A stretch of 64,000 nucleotides of DNA from JBGSUZ01 sp964404895 (GTDB lineage Bacteria; Bacillota; Clostridia; Peptostreptococcales; Acidaminobacteraceae): contig CAYOLV010000004.1 of NCBI GenBank assembly GCA_964404895.1, forward strand, positions 124,001 through 188,000. The letters are read 5' to 3'. The notes under the pieces are model-generated. The model had not been told where the DNA came from, ran no database searches, and worked only from the letters and a program-made list of their open reading frames with translations. The translations under genes and the position numbers were made by a program. Of this stretch, positions 15,594-24,491 are shown one piece after another. Position 1 is the first letter of the stretch; every line of letters begins with the position of its first letter.

Positions 15594-17738
15594 TTACCTC
15601 CAACTTATTTCAATAATATCCCCTGTTTTGATATCGTCTGTATATTTGGCACGCTCTCCATTGAGTTTTAAATCCAACATACCTTTTGCCTGCTTCAAAT
15701 CAAAATTGATGTAATCAAAAATATCGACGTACATCATAGGACGGTTGCGGTTGCTTACTTTCACATTTTTCCCATTTACGATAAAGCTGTATTCTAGGTT
15801 TAGATTCATTTCAATATTTTTTAAATCTGCAGCTGGTGTCTTTTCAAAGTGAAACTGTGGCGATTCCAAGGAAGCCAACGCCGTCTTCTCAACGGATTTG
15901 ATTTCTTCTATCAGCATTTCTTCAGTTTCAAACTCATCTAATTCTTCGCTATTAAACTGGTCACCCGGTTTATCACTGTGCTTGGGTAGGATTGTCAAAA
16001 CGTCTCCTGCCTTCACCGCTTGGTCCCGAAATACATCATACTGATTAAGGGTCACTTTGGAGTTGTCAAAATCTGCTGCAAATTGCTCCAACCACTCACT
16101 TAACTGCTCTCTGTAAAAGATGCAGATTTCATCACCCGCCTGAATAGTCTGATCAAGACTCCCAGAGTTGCCATTGACCTGTACCGACTTAAACATGGAT
16201 ACTGCTACGTCGTTAATTAGAATCTTCTCGTCCCATTTTGCGACTTCAGAGATTCGGACAGAACGACTTTGACCTGCTACAGCTTCTTCAATAAAAATAG
16301 CGTCTTTGTTCTTGAGCTTCGTGTCTAGGCTAGCTAACACGCCGTTGACATATATTTTAGCAGGCTCGCCGTACTCACCGTAAATCACTTGCGGCGTGCC
16401 GTTGAGTTTGTAAGGTACTGCTTCCCCTCTTGGGGCAATCAATTTTCGTGCACTGAAACCGACCAATACCAAGGCATCGCTTACAGTTAAAGCTTTGCTG
16501 TTAAAGAGTCGAATCATGTTATCGTTTACCGAAACCTGAAGGAAATCATGTTCTTTCTCAATGAAAGCCGTTACCCCGATGCCTATTGGTGTAATGTATT
16601 CAGGTCCTTTGAGAGCGCTACCTTCAAATACCAATTTTTCCAAATGTTCAGTCCCTTTTATGACAGCGCGTTCCTTTTGAAGCCCTAAAGATTTAGCAAT
16701 GGCCTCAGTAAATCCTGGAATTTGACAGCCGCCACCTATACAGAACACCGCGCTTGGAGCTTTGTCATTGTAGGCAATAATCGTCTTTGCAATCTCTTCT
16801 GTAATAGTTGTTACCACTGGGTTGAGTCTTTCCATAATTTCATTAGTCGAATAAAGATGAGGCATACCGATGACATCGGTAAACTCATGCATATCTTTGT
16901 GACAAAGATCCATTTTTAGACGCTCTGCGGCATCGAAGTTAAGGAGATACTCTTTGGCAAGTGTCTCTGTAATTTCATCCCCTGCAAGGGCAACCATGCC
17001 ATATGAGGCGATGGCTCCGTCTTTGGTGATGGCTATATCTGATGTGCCAGCCCCTACATCGACTAGTGCAAGGTTAAGAAGCCTTACGTTTTCAGGAATG
17101 GCAACATTTATAGCTGCGATAGGCTCAAGGGTCATGCTGAGAACTTCCAGATCTGCCTTCGAAACTGCGCTGTACAAGCCGTCAACAACGATATGTGGGA
17201 GGAAGGTAGCAATCAAAGTAGCGCTTAAAACATTCCCTCTATGCCCTTTTGGGTTCATGATCAGAGATTCATCCAAATAATAATGAATGACTGAATAGCC
17301 GACACAGTAGTATTTAGGCTCATGACGGTTACTTTGCAGCGCCAAGTCTTCTTGGGCTTTTTGAATGCCTTCCATTTCCAAGCTGTCTATAACTTCTTTA
17401 TTGATCTCTTTTGAGTAATCGATTTCCATGCTGACTTCTACACGGGTAGTTTTTAGGGCGCGTCCTGCCGCCGCAATAGCCACTTTTTTCAAAGTCATTT
17501 CATTGCGAAGTTCCAAGCTGTGCTTGACGTGTTTGATGACCTTCGCCACCTTGTCAATGTCATGGATCTGTCCGTCGAACATTGAGCGCTCAGGATGGGC
17601 CATAATTTCATAGTCCAGCACAGTGTAAACTCCGTTGATCCGTTTGGCTAAGGTGCCTACTACGTTTCGCGTGCCAATATCCAGCGCAAAGATGACTTCT
17701 GATTCCGCATCGTCATGGTAATATTTATTATCCGTCAC
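15594..17738 (-). CDS. Large FtsA-like actin-fold ATPase with long C-terminal extension
   Basis: A 714-residue protein. Residues about 15-400 form an FtsA/PilM/MreB-type actin-fold ATPase: ALDIGTRNVVGTL (phosphate 1), NLALVDVGAGTSDIAI (phosphate 2) and FCIGGGCQIPGFTEAI (adenosine motif) are visible. The C-terminal 300 residues are not FtsA; they contain repeated small segments around bound-like NGV/NGK turns that suggest S4-like or ubiquitin-like beta-grasp units, but I cannot name a domain. Classical FtsA is about 420 residues. The GTG at 17738 is preferred because AGGAGG precedes it; an earlier in-frame start would overlap nth and lacks a binding site. Similar oversized proteins occur in Clostridia; their role (division, sporulation or envelope) is unknown. 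Confidence 0.75.
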   Translation of the reverse strand: MTDNKYYHDDAESEVIFALDIGTRNVVGTLAKRINGVYTVLDYEIMAHPERSMFDGQIHDIDKVAKVIKHVKHSLELRNEMTLKKVAIAAAGRALKTTRVEVSMEIDYSKEINKEVIDSLEMEGIQKAQEDLALQSNRHEPKYYCVGYSVIHYYLDESLIMNPKGHRGNVLSATLIATFLPHIVVDGLYSAVSKADLEVLSMTLEPIAAINVAIPENVRLLNLALVDVGAGTSDIAITKDGAIASYGMVALAGDEITETLAKEYLLNFDAAERLKMDLCHKDMHEFTDVIGMPHLYSTNEIMERLNPVVTTITEEIAKTIIAYNDKAPSAVFCIGGGCQIPGFTEAIAKSLGLQKERAVIKGTEHLEKLVFEGSALKGPEYITPIGIGVTAFIEKEHDFLQVSVNDNMIRLFNSKALTVSDALVLVGFSARKLIAPRGEAVPYKLNGTPQVIYGEYGEPAKIYVNGVLASLDTKLKNKDAIFIEEAVAGQSRSVRISEVAKWDEKILINDVAVSMFKSVQVNGNSGSLDQTIQAGDEICIFYREQLSEWLEQFAADFDNSKVTLNQYDVFRDQAVKAGDVLTILPKHSDKPGDQFNSEELDEFETEEMLIEEIKSVEKTALASLESPQFHFEKTPAADLKNIEMNLNLEYSFIVNGKNVKVSNRNRPMMYVDIFDYINFDLKQAKGMLDLKLNGERAKYTDDIKTGDIIEISWR

Positions 17739-17749
17739 CCTGATTCCTC

Positions 17750-18397
17750 CTATACCATAAGTTGAATGCCTGTCAAACAAACATCCGCTAATTGACAACT
17801 TTCACATTCTGGTTTTCTAGCCTTACAGACTCTTCTGCCGTGAAAAATAATGTTGTGATGGGTCTTTGTCCACATGGATTTAGGAACCAATTTCATAAGT
17901 GCAAATTCAGTTTTCTCTACGTCGGGTTCATGTACCAGTCCAATTCGGTTCGAAACTCTAAAAACATGGGTGTCTACTGCAATGGCAGGTATGCCGAAGG
18001 CATTACTTACCACCACATTGGCAGTTTTTCTGCCTACACCAGGCAAGGTCATGAGCGTTTCTATAGACTCAGGAACTTTTCCGTCAAAGTCATGAACCAA
18101 TCTCAGTGCAGTCTCTTTTAAATTTTTAGCTTTTGATTTATATAGGCCACAAGGCTTGATAATTTCTTCAAGTCTCTCAAGAGGCATTGCGTCTAATAGG
18201 TATACATCCGCCGCTTCAGCAAAAAGTACTTTTGTGACCAAATTCACTCTAACGTCTGTACACTGGGCACTTAAAACCGTTGCGACCAGTAACTCATAAG
18301 GGGAGTTAAAGTCAAGTTCTGCCTTTGCGTCAGGGTACATTTGGTCTAGTCTTTCTATCACTTCTAATGCAGTGGCTTTTGTCAATTTACTCTTCAT
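17750..18397 (-). CDS. nth: Endonuclease III (DNA glycosylase/AP lyase)
   Basis: A 215-residue Nth. The helix-hairpin-helix LPGVGRKTANVV with the catalytic lysine region, the catalytic aspartate in AVDTHVFRVSNRIG, and the C-terminal [4Fe-4S] loop CKARKPECESCQLADVC (Cx6Cx2Cx5C) are all present. It removes oxidised pyrimidines in base excision repair. The ATG at 18397 has GGAGG. It is the first gene of the tightly spaced run leading into the cobalamin genes. Confidence 0.95.
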   Translation of the reverse strand: MKSKLTKATALEVIERLDQMYPDAKAELDFNSPYELLVATVLSAQCTDVRVNLVTKVLFAEAADVYLLDAMPLERLEEIIKPCGLYKSKAKNLKETALRLVHDFDGKVPESIETLMTLPGVGRKTANVVVSNAFGIPAIAVDTHVFRVSNRIGLVHEPDVEKTEFALMKLVPKSMWTKTHHNIIFHGRRVCKARKPECESCQLADVCLTGIQLMV

Positions 18398-18423
18398 ATT
18401 CCGCCTCCATAAAAGGGCTTTCA

Positions 18424-18471
18424 GGTGACTGATCCGTATTTTTTGGTCAGTTCAGTCCACCCTTTATTATA
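18424..18471 (-). promoter_or_regulatory. Possible nth promoter (-10) and leader hairpin
   Basis: A perfect TATAAT (minus strand, 18466-18471) lies about 70 bp ahead of nth, but the -35 region is poor. Just downstream GGTGGACTGA (18452-18461) can pair with TCAGTCACC (18424-18432), a nine-pair stem with one bulge and no T-run. It is the only promoter-like signal seen ahead of the 13-gene run from nth to DUF362; no cobalamin riboswitch was recognised. Confidence 0.35.
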
Positions 18472-18504
18472 CTAGACCTACCCCTCAAATACCATTCAAA
18501 AAAT

Positions 18505-21090
18505 TTACATTTTTCTGAGGCTGAGACTGCCCTGAGCAACACCAATTTCAAGATGATCTTCTTCTTTAACTTCTCCTGATATAATGGCTTTCGCCAACAT
18601 GGTCTCCACCGTTTTTTGCAAATAGCGCTTTAAAGGTCTGGCGCCATAACTCGGGTCATAGGCCTGACGGATGATAAAATCTTTAGCCTCTTTGGTCAGG
18701 GTGAGTTGGATTTGCTTTTCTTCCAGTCTCCCTTCCAATTCTTTCATGAGCAAATGGATAATCTCATGGAGTTGACTTTCATGAAGGGGTTTGTAAAGTA
18801 CCACTTCGTCTAAGCGATTAAGAAACTCCGGTCGAAACTGTTGTTTAAGTAGTTCATCGATCATGCCTTCAACCTGCTCTGAAAGGTTGCCTTCTCTATC
18901 TATGCCTTCCAAAATCAGCCCCGACCCTAAATTAGAGGTGAGAATGATAATGGTATTTTTAAAGTTAACGGTTCGCCCTTGACCATCTGTAATGCGACCA
19001 TCGTCTAAGACTTGAAGCAGGACATTGAATACTTCTGGGTGAGCTTTTTCAATTTCGTCGAAGAGAACCACGCTATACGGTTTTCGCCTGACCAACTCTG
19101 TCAGTTGACCCCCTTCTTCATAGCCTACGTACCCTGGAGGTGCTCCAATCAGTCTTGAAACTGTATGTTTTTCCATGTATTCGCTCATGTCAATTCTCAG
19201 CAGGTTGTCCTCAGTGTCGAATAAGGCTTCAGCCAGGGCTTTAGCCAGCTCTGTTTTCCCAACCCCTGTCGGTCCAAGGAATAAAAAAGAACCGATGGGT
19301 TTGCTAGGATCTTTAATGCCTGCACGGGATCTTAAAATAGCATCGCTCACTTTGGTCACTGCCTCGTCTTGCCCAATAACCCGCTCATGAAGCTGTTCTT
19401 CCAGTTGGAGCAGTTTAGAGCGCTCACTCTCCACCAATTTTGACAAAGGAATTCCAGTCCAGCGGGAGACAATCTTCGCTATCTCTTCTGGAGTAACCGT
19501 TTCTCTTAGAAGAGAGTCTTCTGTCTTTTGATCAATATTTTGCTGTAGTCTGGCTAAGTTTTTTTCTAATTCTGGAAGTTTGCCGTATTTTAACTCTGCG
19601 GCTTTATTGAGGTCATACTGACGCTCTGCGGCTTCAATAGCATTGTTGACCCGCTCAATCTCCTCTTTGATTTGATTGATTTCTTCCAGCCCCTGTTTCT
19701 CGTTTTCCCATTTTGCCTTGAGACCGCTGAGAACTTCTTTTTTCTCGGCAATCTGTCCCAGCAAAATATTACGGCGGCTTGCTGTCTGTTGGTCTTCTTC
19801 GTTGGACATGGCAGCGACTTCAATTTCCAGCGTCATAATTTCTCTTGAAATTTCGTCCAGTTCTGTCGGCATAGACAAAAGTTCTGTTTTGATTAAGGCG
19901 CAAGCTTCATCTACCAAGTCAATGGCTTTGTCTGGCATGAAGCGGTCATTAATATATCTATGAGAAAGTACAGCGGCTTGAATAATACTTTGGTCTGTAA
20001 TTCTAACCCCGTGGAAGATTTCATAACGCTCTTTTAACCCTCTTAAAATAGTGACGGTGTCTTCAACGGTAGGTTCGTCCACCATAACGGGTTGGAATCT
20101 TCTCTCCAGTGCCGAGTCTTTTTCGATGTATTTTCTATACTCGTCTAGGGTGGTCGCACCGATACACCTGAGTTCTCCTCTGGCAAGAAGAGGTTTGAGC
20201 ATATTGCCTGCATCCATTGCCCCTTCTGTCTTACCAGCACCTACTATCATATGCAGTTCATCTATGAAAAGAAGAATTTCTCCATCGCTTTCCTTAACTT
20301 CGTCTAAAACAGCCTTTAGACGTTCTTCAAACTCACCTCTATATTTGGCACCTGCCACAAGAGCTCCCATGTCTAAAGAGAAAAGTCTTTTATTTTTTAA
20401 ATTGTCAGGCACGTCACCACGGACGATTCTGTGGGCTAAACCCTCTACAATGGCTGTTTTTCCTACACCAGGTTCTCCAATCAACACAGGGTTATTTTTA
20501 GTTTTGCGGGATAAAATGCGAATGGCATGACGGATTTCTTCATCTCTGCCGATGACGGGATCTAATTTTTTGTCTCGTGCCAGTTGCACCAAATCCTGTC
20601 CGTATTTTCCAAGGGCGTCGTAGGTCACTTCTGGGTTGTCCGTCTGAATGGTTTTGCCCCCTCTGACTTCTTTTAAAACCTCTCTAAAAGTTTTTTCAAG
20701 AATGTTCTGGCGGCTTAGAATTTCAAGCAGGGTTTTATTGCCGTGTTTCAGAATGCCTAGCATTAAATGTTCCACCCCAGAATAGGCGTCACCCATTTTG
20801 GAGGCTTCATTTTGAGCGGTTACAATAATTTGGTTGAAGTCTTGGCTGGGATACAACTGTGCCCCTGAAACTTTGGATTTTTTAGAAAGCTCATTGCTGA
20901 TATCCAATCTGAGACTGGAAGGTTTGCCACCAATTCTTTCAATCAATTGGCAAATGAGCCCGTTTGAGTCTTCTAACAAAGCCATTAATAAATGTGTTTG
21001 ATCAATGACGCCATGTCCTGAGTTTTGTGCTAACTCGTGAGCACCGTTGATCGCTTTAACTGCATTTTGAGTCCATTGGTTTGGATTCAT
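18505..21090 (-). CDS. clpB: ATP-dependent chaperone ClpB
   Basis: An 861-residue Hsp100 disaggregase of normal length. In order: N-terminal Clp repeat domain, first AAA+ module with GEPGVGKTAIVEGLA, a middle coiled coil (about residues 410-525, rich in Glu/Lys/Gln), and second AAA+ module with GPTGVGKTELAKALAE, followed by the C-terminal small domain. It works with DnaK to resolubilise aggregated proteins. Two ATGs lie two codons apart; the second (21090) has better spacing to GAGGTG. It follows the ribbon-helix-helix gene after about 15 bp. I see no CIRCE or clear CtsR box upstream. Confidence 0.97.
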   Translation of the reverse strand: MNPNQWTQNAVKAINGAHELAQNSGHGVIDQTHLLMALLEDSNGLICQLIERIGGKPSSLRLDISNELSKKSKVSGAQLYPSQDFNQIIVTAQNEASKMGDAYSGVEHLMLGILKHGNKTLLEILSRQNILEKTFREVLKEVRGGKTIQTDNPEVTYDALGKYGQDLVQLARDKKLDPVIGRDEEIRHAIRILSRKTKNNPVLIGEPGVGKTAIVEGLAHRIVRGDVPDNLKNKRLFSLDMGALVAGAKYRGEFEERLKAVLDEVKESDGEILLFIDELHMIVGAGKTEGAMDAGNMLKPLLARGELRCIGATTLDEYRKYIEKDSALERRFQPVMVDEPTVEDTVTILRGLKERYEIFHGVRITDQSIIQAAVLSHRYINDRFMPDKAIDLVDEACALIKTELLSMPTELDEISREIMTLEIEVAAMSNEEDQQTASRRNILLGQIAEKKEVLSGLKAKWENEKQGLEEINQIKEEIERVNNAIEAAERQYDLNKAAELKYGKLPELEKNLARLQQNIDQKTEDSLLRETVTPEEIAKIVSRWTGIPLSKLVESERSKLLQLEEQLHERVIGQDEAVTKVSDAILRSRAGIKDPSKPIGSFLFLGPTGVGKTELAKALAEALFDTEDNLLRIDMSEYMEKHTVSRLIGAPPGYVGYEEGGQLTELVRRKPYSVVLFDEIEKAHPEVFNVLLQVLDDGRITDGQGRTVNFKNTIIILTSNLGSGLILEGIDREGNLSEQVEGMIDELLKQQFRPEFLNRLDEVVLYKPLHESQLHEIIHLLMKELEGRLEEKQIQLTLTKEAKDFIIRQAYDPSYGARPLKRYLQKTVETMLAKAIISGEVKEEDHLEIGVAQGSLSLRKM

Positions 21091-21105
21091 TGTCATTCAC
21101 CTCTC

Positions 21106-21759
21106 TTAAAGATATTTTTTGTATAGGGTTCTCATTTGTTGATCAATGTAAGCCCAATCTCCGTAGGCATTAAAATACATTTTGATGCCTTCATCTAAAA
21201 ATTGAATGTAATTGGATAAATATTGAGCAATGGCTTCCGCTTCAACGTCTTTGGTCGTCCAGTCACACTCAATTTCCTTGATAAAACGTTTCTCGTCAAA
21301 GGCGTAACCCAGTGAAGCCACACGTCTGAAATTGATGCTGGCTTCTATTTGTTCTTCAAAATCGTTAAGGTACCCGAAGAACATGACCAATGATTGTAAG
21401 AATAATTCTGAAGTGGTTCGGCTGTATATTTTCAGCACTGCCATTGTGGGCTGGGATTTTCCCGACATTTCAATGACATATTTTAATTTAGGTTTGTATT
21501 TGTAGGCGACAGACGTTCGGAGTTGCAAGGTATTTCCATGAGTGGCACTGACCATTTCCATGGTTTCAAGATCCCCAAGGGTGGCAGACATCAAATCCAT
21601 AACCCGATTCATTTTTAAATCTGGCGTCCACACCCCGAATGATTCGCATAACATATCATTGATGATTTGGGATCTGTTACTCCCTCTAACCAAAGCTTCT
21701 CGATCAATTTTTTCAACGACTTGTTCGCTGAGTACCAATGAATAGATTTGTTTGCTCAA
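21106..21759 (-). CDS. Ribbon-helix-helix N-terminal protein of unknown function
   Basis: A 217-residue protein. Residues 1-40 resemble a CopG/MetJ-type ribbon-helix-helix (SLVLSEQVVEKIDREALVRGSNRSQIINDML). The remainder, about 175 residues, is a mixed domain I do not recognise, with TLQLRTSVAYKYKPKLKYVIEM as a likely beta hairpin. The start is TTG at 21759 with GGAGGTGAGG upstream. It lies immediately ahead of clpB and is probably cotranscribed, so it could be an autoregulator of the pair, but no operator was identified. A weak promoter TTGACG-N17-TACATT sits at 21778-21806. Confidence 0.6.
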   Translation of the reverse strand: MSKQIYSLVLSEQVVEKIDREALVRGSNRSQIINDMLCESFGVWTPDLKMNRVMDLMSATLGDLETMEMVSATHGNTLQLRTSVAYKYKPKLKYVIEMSGKSQPTMAVLKIYSRTTSELFLQSLVMFFGYLNDFEEQIEASINFRRVASLGYAFDEKRFIKEIECDWTTKDVEAEAIAQYLSNYIQFLDEGIKMYFNAYGDWAYIDQQMRTLYKKYL

Positions 21760-21899
21760 GTCCTCACCTCCAATTTTAATGTAAATCTTATTTTATAATT
21801 CGTCAATCGTCTTATTAAAATGTTTGCCAAATTAGTTATCGGTCTACTGTCATACCCCTAGCTTAGCTGCGGATACTGTATATAATACGTGATAGGTAT

Positions 21900-21934
21900 A
21901 AAAAAAATGAGGTTCCTTTTCGTGGATACCCCAT
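21900..21934 (-). terminator. Terminator of the queuosine operon
   Basis: On the minus strand ATGGGGTATCC pairs with GGAACCTCAT (one mismatch/bulge) and is followed by seven Ts. It lies 18 bp after the queC stop. Confidence 0.85.
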
Positions 21935-21951
21935 CTTTTTTAGCTGACACA

Positions 21952-22623
21952 TTATTTTAAGCGGTTCTCTAAGTACTGATCTAGTCCTCTTTTTCTCAAA
22001 TGACACGCAGGACAATTGCCACAACCATCTCCAATGACGCCGTTGTAGCAAGTTAAGGTTTTTTCTCTCACATAGTCAAGGCGACCCAATTTGTCTGCCA
22101 TTTCCCACGTTTCTGCCTTATTTAGCCACATGAGAGGGGTTTCAATAACAAATTCATAGTCCATAGACAAGTTCAAAGTCACATTCAGAGATTTGATAAA
22201 CATATCTCTGCAATCAGGGTAACCAGAAAAATCGCTTTGAGAAACCCCTGTAATGATTTTAGAAATACCTCTCTGTTTTGCCATTACAGCAATGAAGGAG
22301 AGAAATAGTAAGTTGCGTCCGTCTACAAAAGTGTTGGGAAGACTGTCTTCCGCCTTTGTCTCGTCCACTACCATATCCGTTCGGGTAAGGGCATTAGGCG
22401 CCAATTGCCCCAGAAGGCTCATGTCTAAAATGTGATGTTCTACCCCTAATTCTTTGGCAATGGCTTTGGCACAATCCAGTTCTTGAACGTGTCTCTGCCC
22501 ATAAGCCACGCTCACCGCAATGACTTCTTTATATTCTTTTACCGCTGCGAGTAGACAAGTAGTGCTGTCTTGACCGCCGCTGAAAAGTACCATACATGAT
22601 GTGTTGTTAATCGTTTGTTGCAT
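21952..22623 (-). CDS. queC: 7-cyano-7-deazaguanine (preQ0) synthase
   Basis: A 223-residue QueC. The PP-loop FSGGQDSTTCL and the C-terminal zinc site built from CGNCPACHLR plus the earlier TCYNG cysteine are present. It converts 7-carboxy-7-deazaguanine to preQ0 with ATP and ammonia. The ATG at 22623 is chosen because AGGGGGT precedes it and it falls 2 bp after the queE stop; the ten-codon longer frame lacks a ribosome binding site. Last gene of the preQ1-controlled operon. Confidence 0.96.
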   Translation of the reverse strand: MQQTINNTSCMVLFSGGQDSTTCLLAAVKEYKEVIAVSVAYGQRHVQELDCAKAIAKELGVEHHILDMSLLGQLAPNALTRTDMVVDETKAEDSLPNTFVDGRNLLFLSFIAVMAKQRGISKIITGVSQSDFSGYPDCRDMFIKSLNVTLNLSMDYEFVIETPLMWLNKAETWEMADKLGRLDYVREKTLTCYNGVIGDGCGNCPACHLRKRGLDQYLENRLK

Positions 22624-22625
22624 GA

Positions 22626-23285
22626 TTATACCCCCTGAAGATTTGGATCCCAAATGTATTTGTGAAGTTGCAATTGTACCCTGACCTTTGATAATGCATG
22701 GTCTTTCACTGCGTCTACCAGTCTGCTGGCTTCTATTTTCCCATAAATGGGACTAAAAATTGGCGTGGCGTCATTTTCCCAAGTTTTCAAATGGGTTAGG
22801 GCACAATTCAAGTCCTCTTCTGTACCCATGACGTATTTCACCACATCCCCTTTTCGAAGCAGAGCGTAATGAGACTGAACCATTTTGTCCGTCATAAGAG
22901 AGCTTGGCAGTTTGTAGTCTACTGTAAAATGAAGGCGGGACTCATGACCAAAAGCGTTAATGAATGGCTCTAAATCAATAGCGCCAGAGGTTTCAATTTC
23001 CAGTTCCATTTCTGTTTCTTGAAGTATCCCTTTGATGAGCTCTGTAACGCCATCAGATGCTAAGGGTTCTCCTCCCGTTAATGTCACATGTTTTGCAGGG
23101 GAGGCTTTGAGTATCTGGATGATTTCTGCCACAGATGCTTCATCGCCTACATGATTGTTTTGCGCCCAAGCGGTGTCACAATAACTGCAACTTAACACAC
23201 AACCTGAAAGACGAATAAACTGTGCCAAATAACCTACATAAAGGCCTTCGCCGTTAATACTGAGGAAAGATTCTGCTAAACGCAT
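22626..23285 (-). CDS. queE: 7-carboxy-7-deazaguanine synthase (radical SAM)
   Basis: A 219-residue radical SAM enzyme. The cluster-binding motif is CVLSCSYCD (CxxxCxxC), and the N-terminal INGEGLYVG is typical of QueE. It rearranges 6-carboxytetrahydropterin to 7-carboxy-7-deazaguanine. The ATG has a strong AGGAGGTAATT. It follows queD by 3 bp and precedes queC, giving the complete QueD-E-C route to preQ0. Confidence 0.95.
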   Translation of the reverse strand: MRLAESFLSINGEGLYVGYLAQFIRLSGCVLSCSYCDTAWAQNNHVGDEASVAEIIQILKASPAKHVTLTGGEPLASDGVTELIKGILQETEMELEIETSGAIDLEPFINAFGHESRLHFTVDYKLPSSLMTDKMVQSHYALLRKGDVVKYVMGTEEDLNCALTHLKTWENDATPIFSPIYGKIEASRLVDAVKDHALSKVRVQLQLHKYIWDPNLQGV

Positions 23286-23288
23286 GAA

Positions 23289-23708
23289 TTACCTCCTATA
23301 AGTGCCTACATTGGTAGGTGTCTCAAAGACGCGAACTTCATATAAGCCTTCCACTTTGGTTTCTAACTGTTCAAAAAACCATTTTGCCATGGCTTCTGCT
23401 GTCGGTCTTACGGGAATTTCTACAAAATTGAAGCCCTCTAGTCTCATGGCTTCTAAAAAACCTTCGCTTAATGTCCCTTTTTCATAAATCAGTTTATGGT
23501 CTAAGGGGTCAACTAAGGAGCTGAGAGCAGATTTTAAGTCGCCAAAATCCGCTACCATGCCTCGTTTTGGACCCTCTTCAATTAAGGTTTCTTTAGCTTG
23601 TGTCGCCTGAACGATCCATCTATGTCCATGAAGATTGGCGCAAGCCCCTTCATAGCCTTTTAAAAAATGAGCACTGTCAAAATGATTTTCCGCTTGTATG
23701 GTAAACAT
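23289..23708 (-). CDS. queD: 6-carboxytetrahydropterin synthase
   Basis: A 139-residue QueD (6-pyruvoyltetrahydropterin synthase family). Zinc-binding histidines appear in FDSAHFL and LHGHRW, and the catalytic cysteine in GACANLHGH. It turns dihydroneopterin triphosphate into 6-carboxytetrahydropterin. No GTP cyclohydrolase (folE) lies in the window, so the precursor must be made elsewhere. Starts immediately after the activase stop with GGGAG upstream. Confidence 0.95.
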   Translation of the reverse strand: MFTIQAENHFDSAHFLKGYEGACANLHGHRWIVQATQAKETLIEEGPKRGMVADFGDLKSALSSLVDPLDHKLIYEKGTLSEGFLEAMRLEGFNFVEIPVRPTAEAMAKWFFEQLETKVEGLYEVRVFETPTNVGTYRR

Positions 23709-24491
23709 TTATTTCTCCCTCTTTTCCAAAACTACTCTGCCATAGTCACAGCACCCAATTGCACCGTTGTAGACAGGGTCATTGACCGCTTCCACCGTTT
23801 CATAAATCTCTTTTAAGAAATGATGGAGCGCCTGACTTTTTGCAACGCCCCCAGACAGGAAGAGTTTTTGGTCTTCAAAACCTGAAAGCATAGGTTGTAA
23901 ACGCTTAAATAGGGAGCGATTCACCCCTGCGGCTAAGACTGAAACCTCATGACCCTCAGCCATTTTTCCTATCAATTCGGATTCACAAAAGACAGCGCAA
24001 GTGGATGATAGGGTCACTGGCTCTGTATAATGACTGGTCAACTCCCCAAGGCTTATGTCTAAAACTTCTGCCATCTGCTCTAAAAAGCGTCCGCAAGAAG
24101 CTGCACATTTGTCGTTCAAATTCATTTCTATCAATTGTCCTGACTTGATTCGCATGACTTTCACGTCTTGCCCGCCCACATCCAACAGGACAAAGTCTTT
24201 CTCAGCCGTTTGGTACTGAGCACCTATGGCATGAGCTTTAATTTCATTGATGGGGATAAAGCCGTTGAGATTGGTGTTATTTCTACCATACCCCGTTGAA
24301 ATCATCAGCTCAGCAGATTCAATTCCCAAATCTTCCAGTGACAGCCCTAAGCCTTTTCCATCTTTTCCAGGTCTGCAAAATTGTCTATAAAACTGGGCGG
24401 TATGCCAAGCTTGCTTTTTTACAATTTCCCCAGCTTCCATATAAGCCAGTTTTACTTGCCTGCTACCTAAATCCAGTCCTACTATGCCCAT
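23709..24491 (-). CDS. BadF/HgdC-type ATP-dependent activase of a 2-hydroxyacyl-CoA dehydratase-like reductase
   Basis: A 260-residue ASKHA-fold ATPase of the BcrAD/BadFG/HgdC family. Motifs: N-terminal GLDLGSRQVK, LLDVGGQDVKVM at about 102-113, and the two cysteines that in HgdC bridge one [4Fe-4S] cluster across the dimer, C129 in NDKCAASCGRFLE and C165 in STCAVFCESE. Two extra cysteines, C133 and C169, replace the usual Thr/Ala of these motifs. The protein should hydrolyse ATP to inject a low-potential electron into its partner, the HgdB-like protein encoded just upstream with a 10-bp overlap. It lies directly before queD under the preQ1 riboswitch, unlike the usual amino-acid fermentation context. 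Confidence 0.9.
   Translation of the reverse strand: MGIVGLDLGSRQVKLAYMEAGEIVKKQAWHTAQFYRQFCRPGKDGKGLGLSLEDLGIESAELMISTGYGRNNTNLNGFIPINEIKAHAIGAQYQTAEKDFVLLDVGGQDVKVMRIKSGQLIEMNLNDKCAASCGRFLEQMAEVLDISLGELTSHYTEPVTLSSTCAVFCESELIGKMAEGHEVSVLAAGVNRSLFKRLQPMLSGFEDQKLFLSGGVAKSQALHHFLKEIYETVEAVNDPVYNGAIGCCDYGRVVLEKREK

Noticed and set aside
13981..18471. A cobalamin riboswitch for the cob genes
   Set aside because: No B12-box-like sequence was seen by eye in the short spacers or ahead of nth.
20051..20530. A 159-residue plus-strand open frame
   Set aside because: Antisense to the first AAA+ domain of clpB, serine-rich shadow without a binding site.
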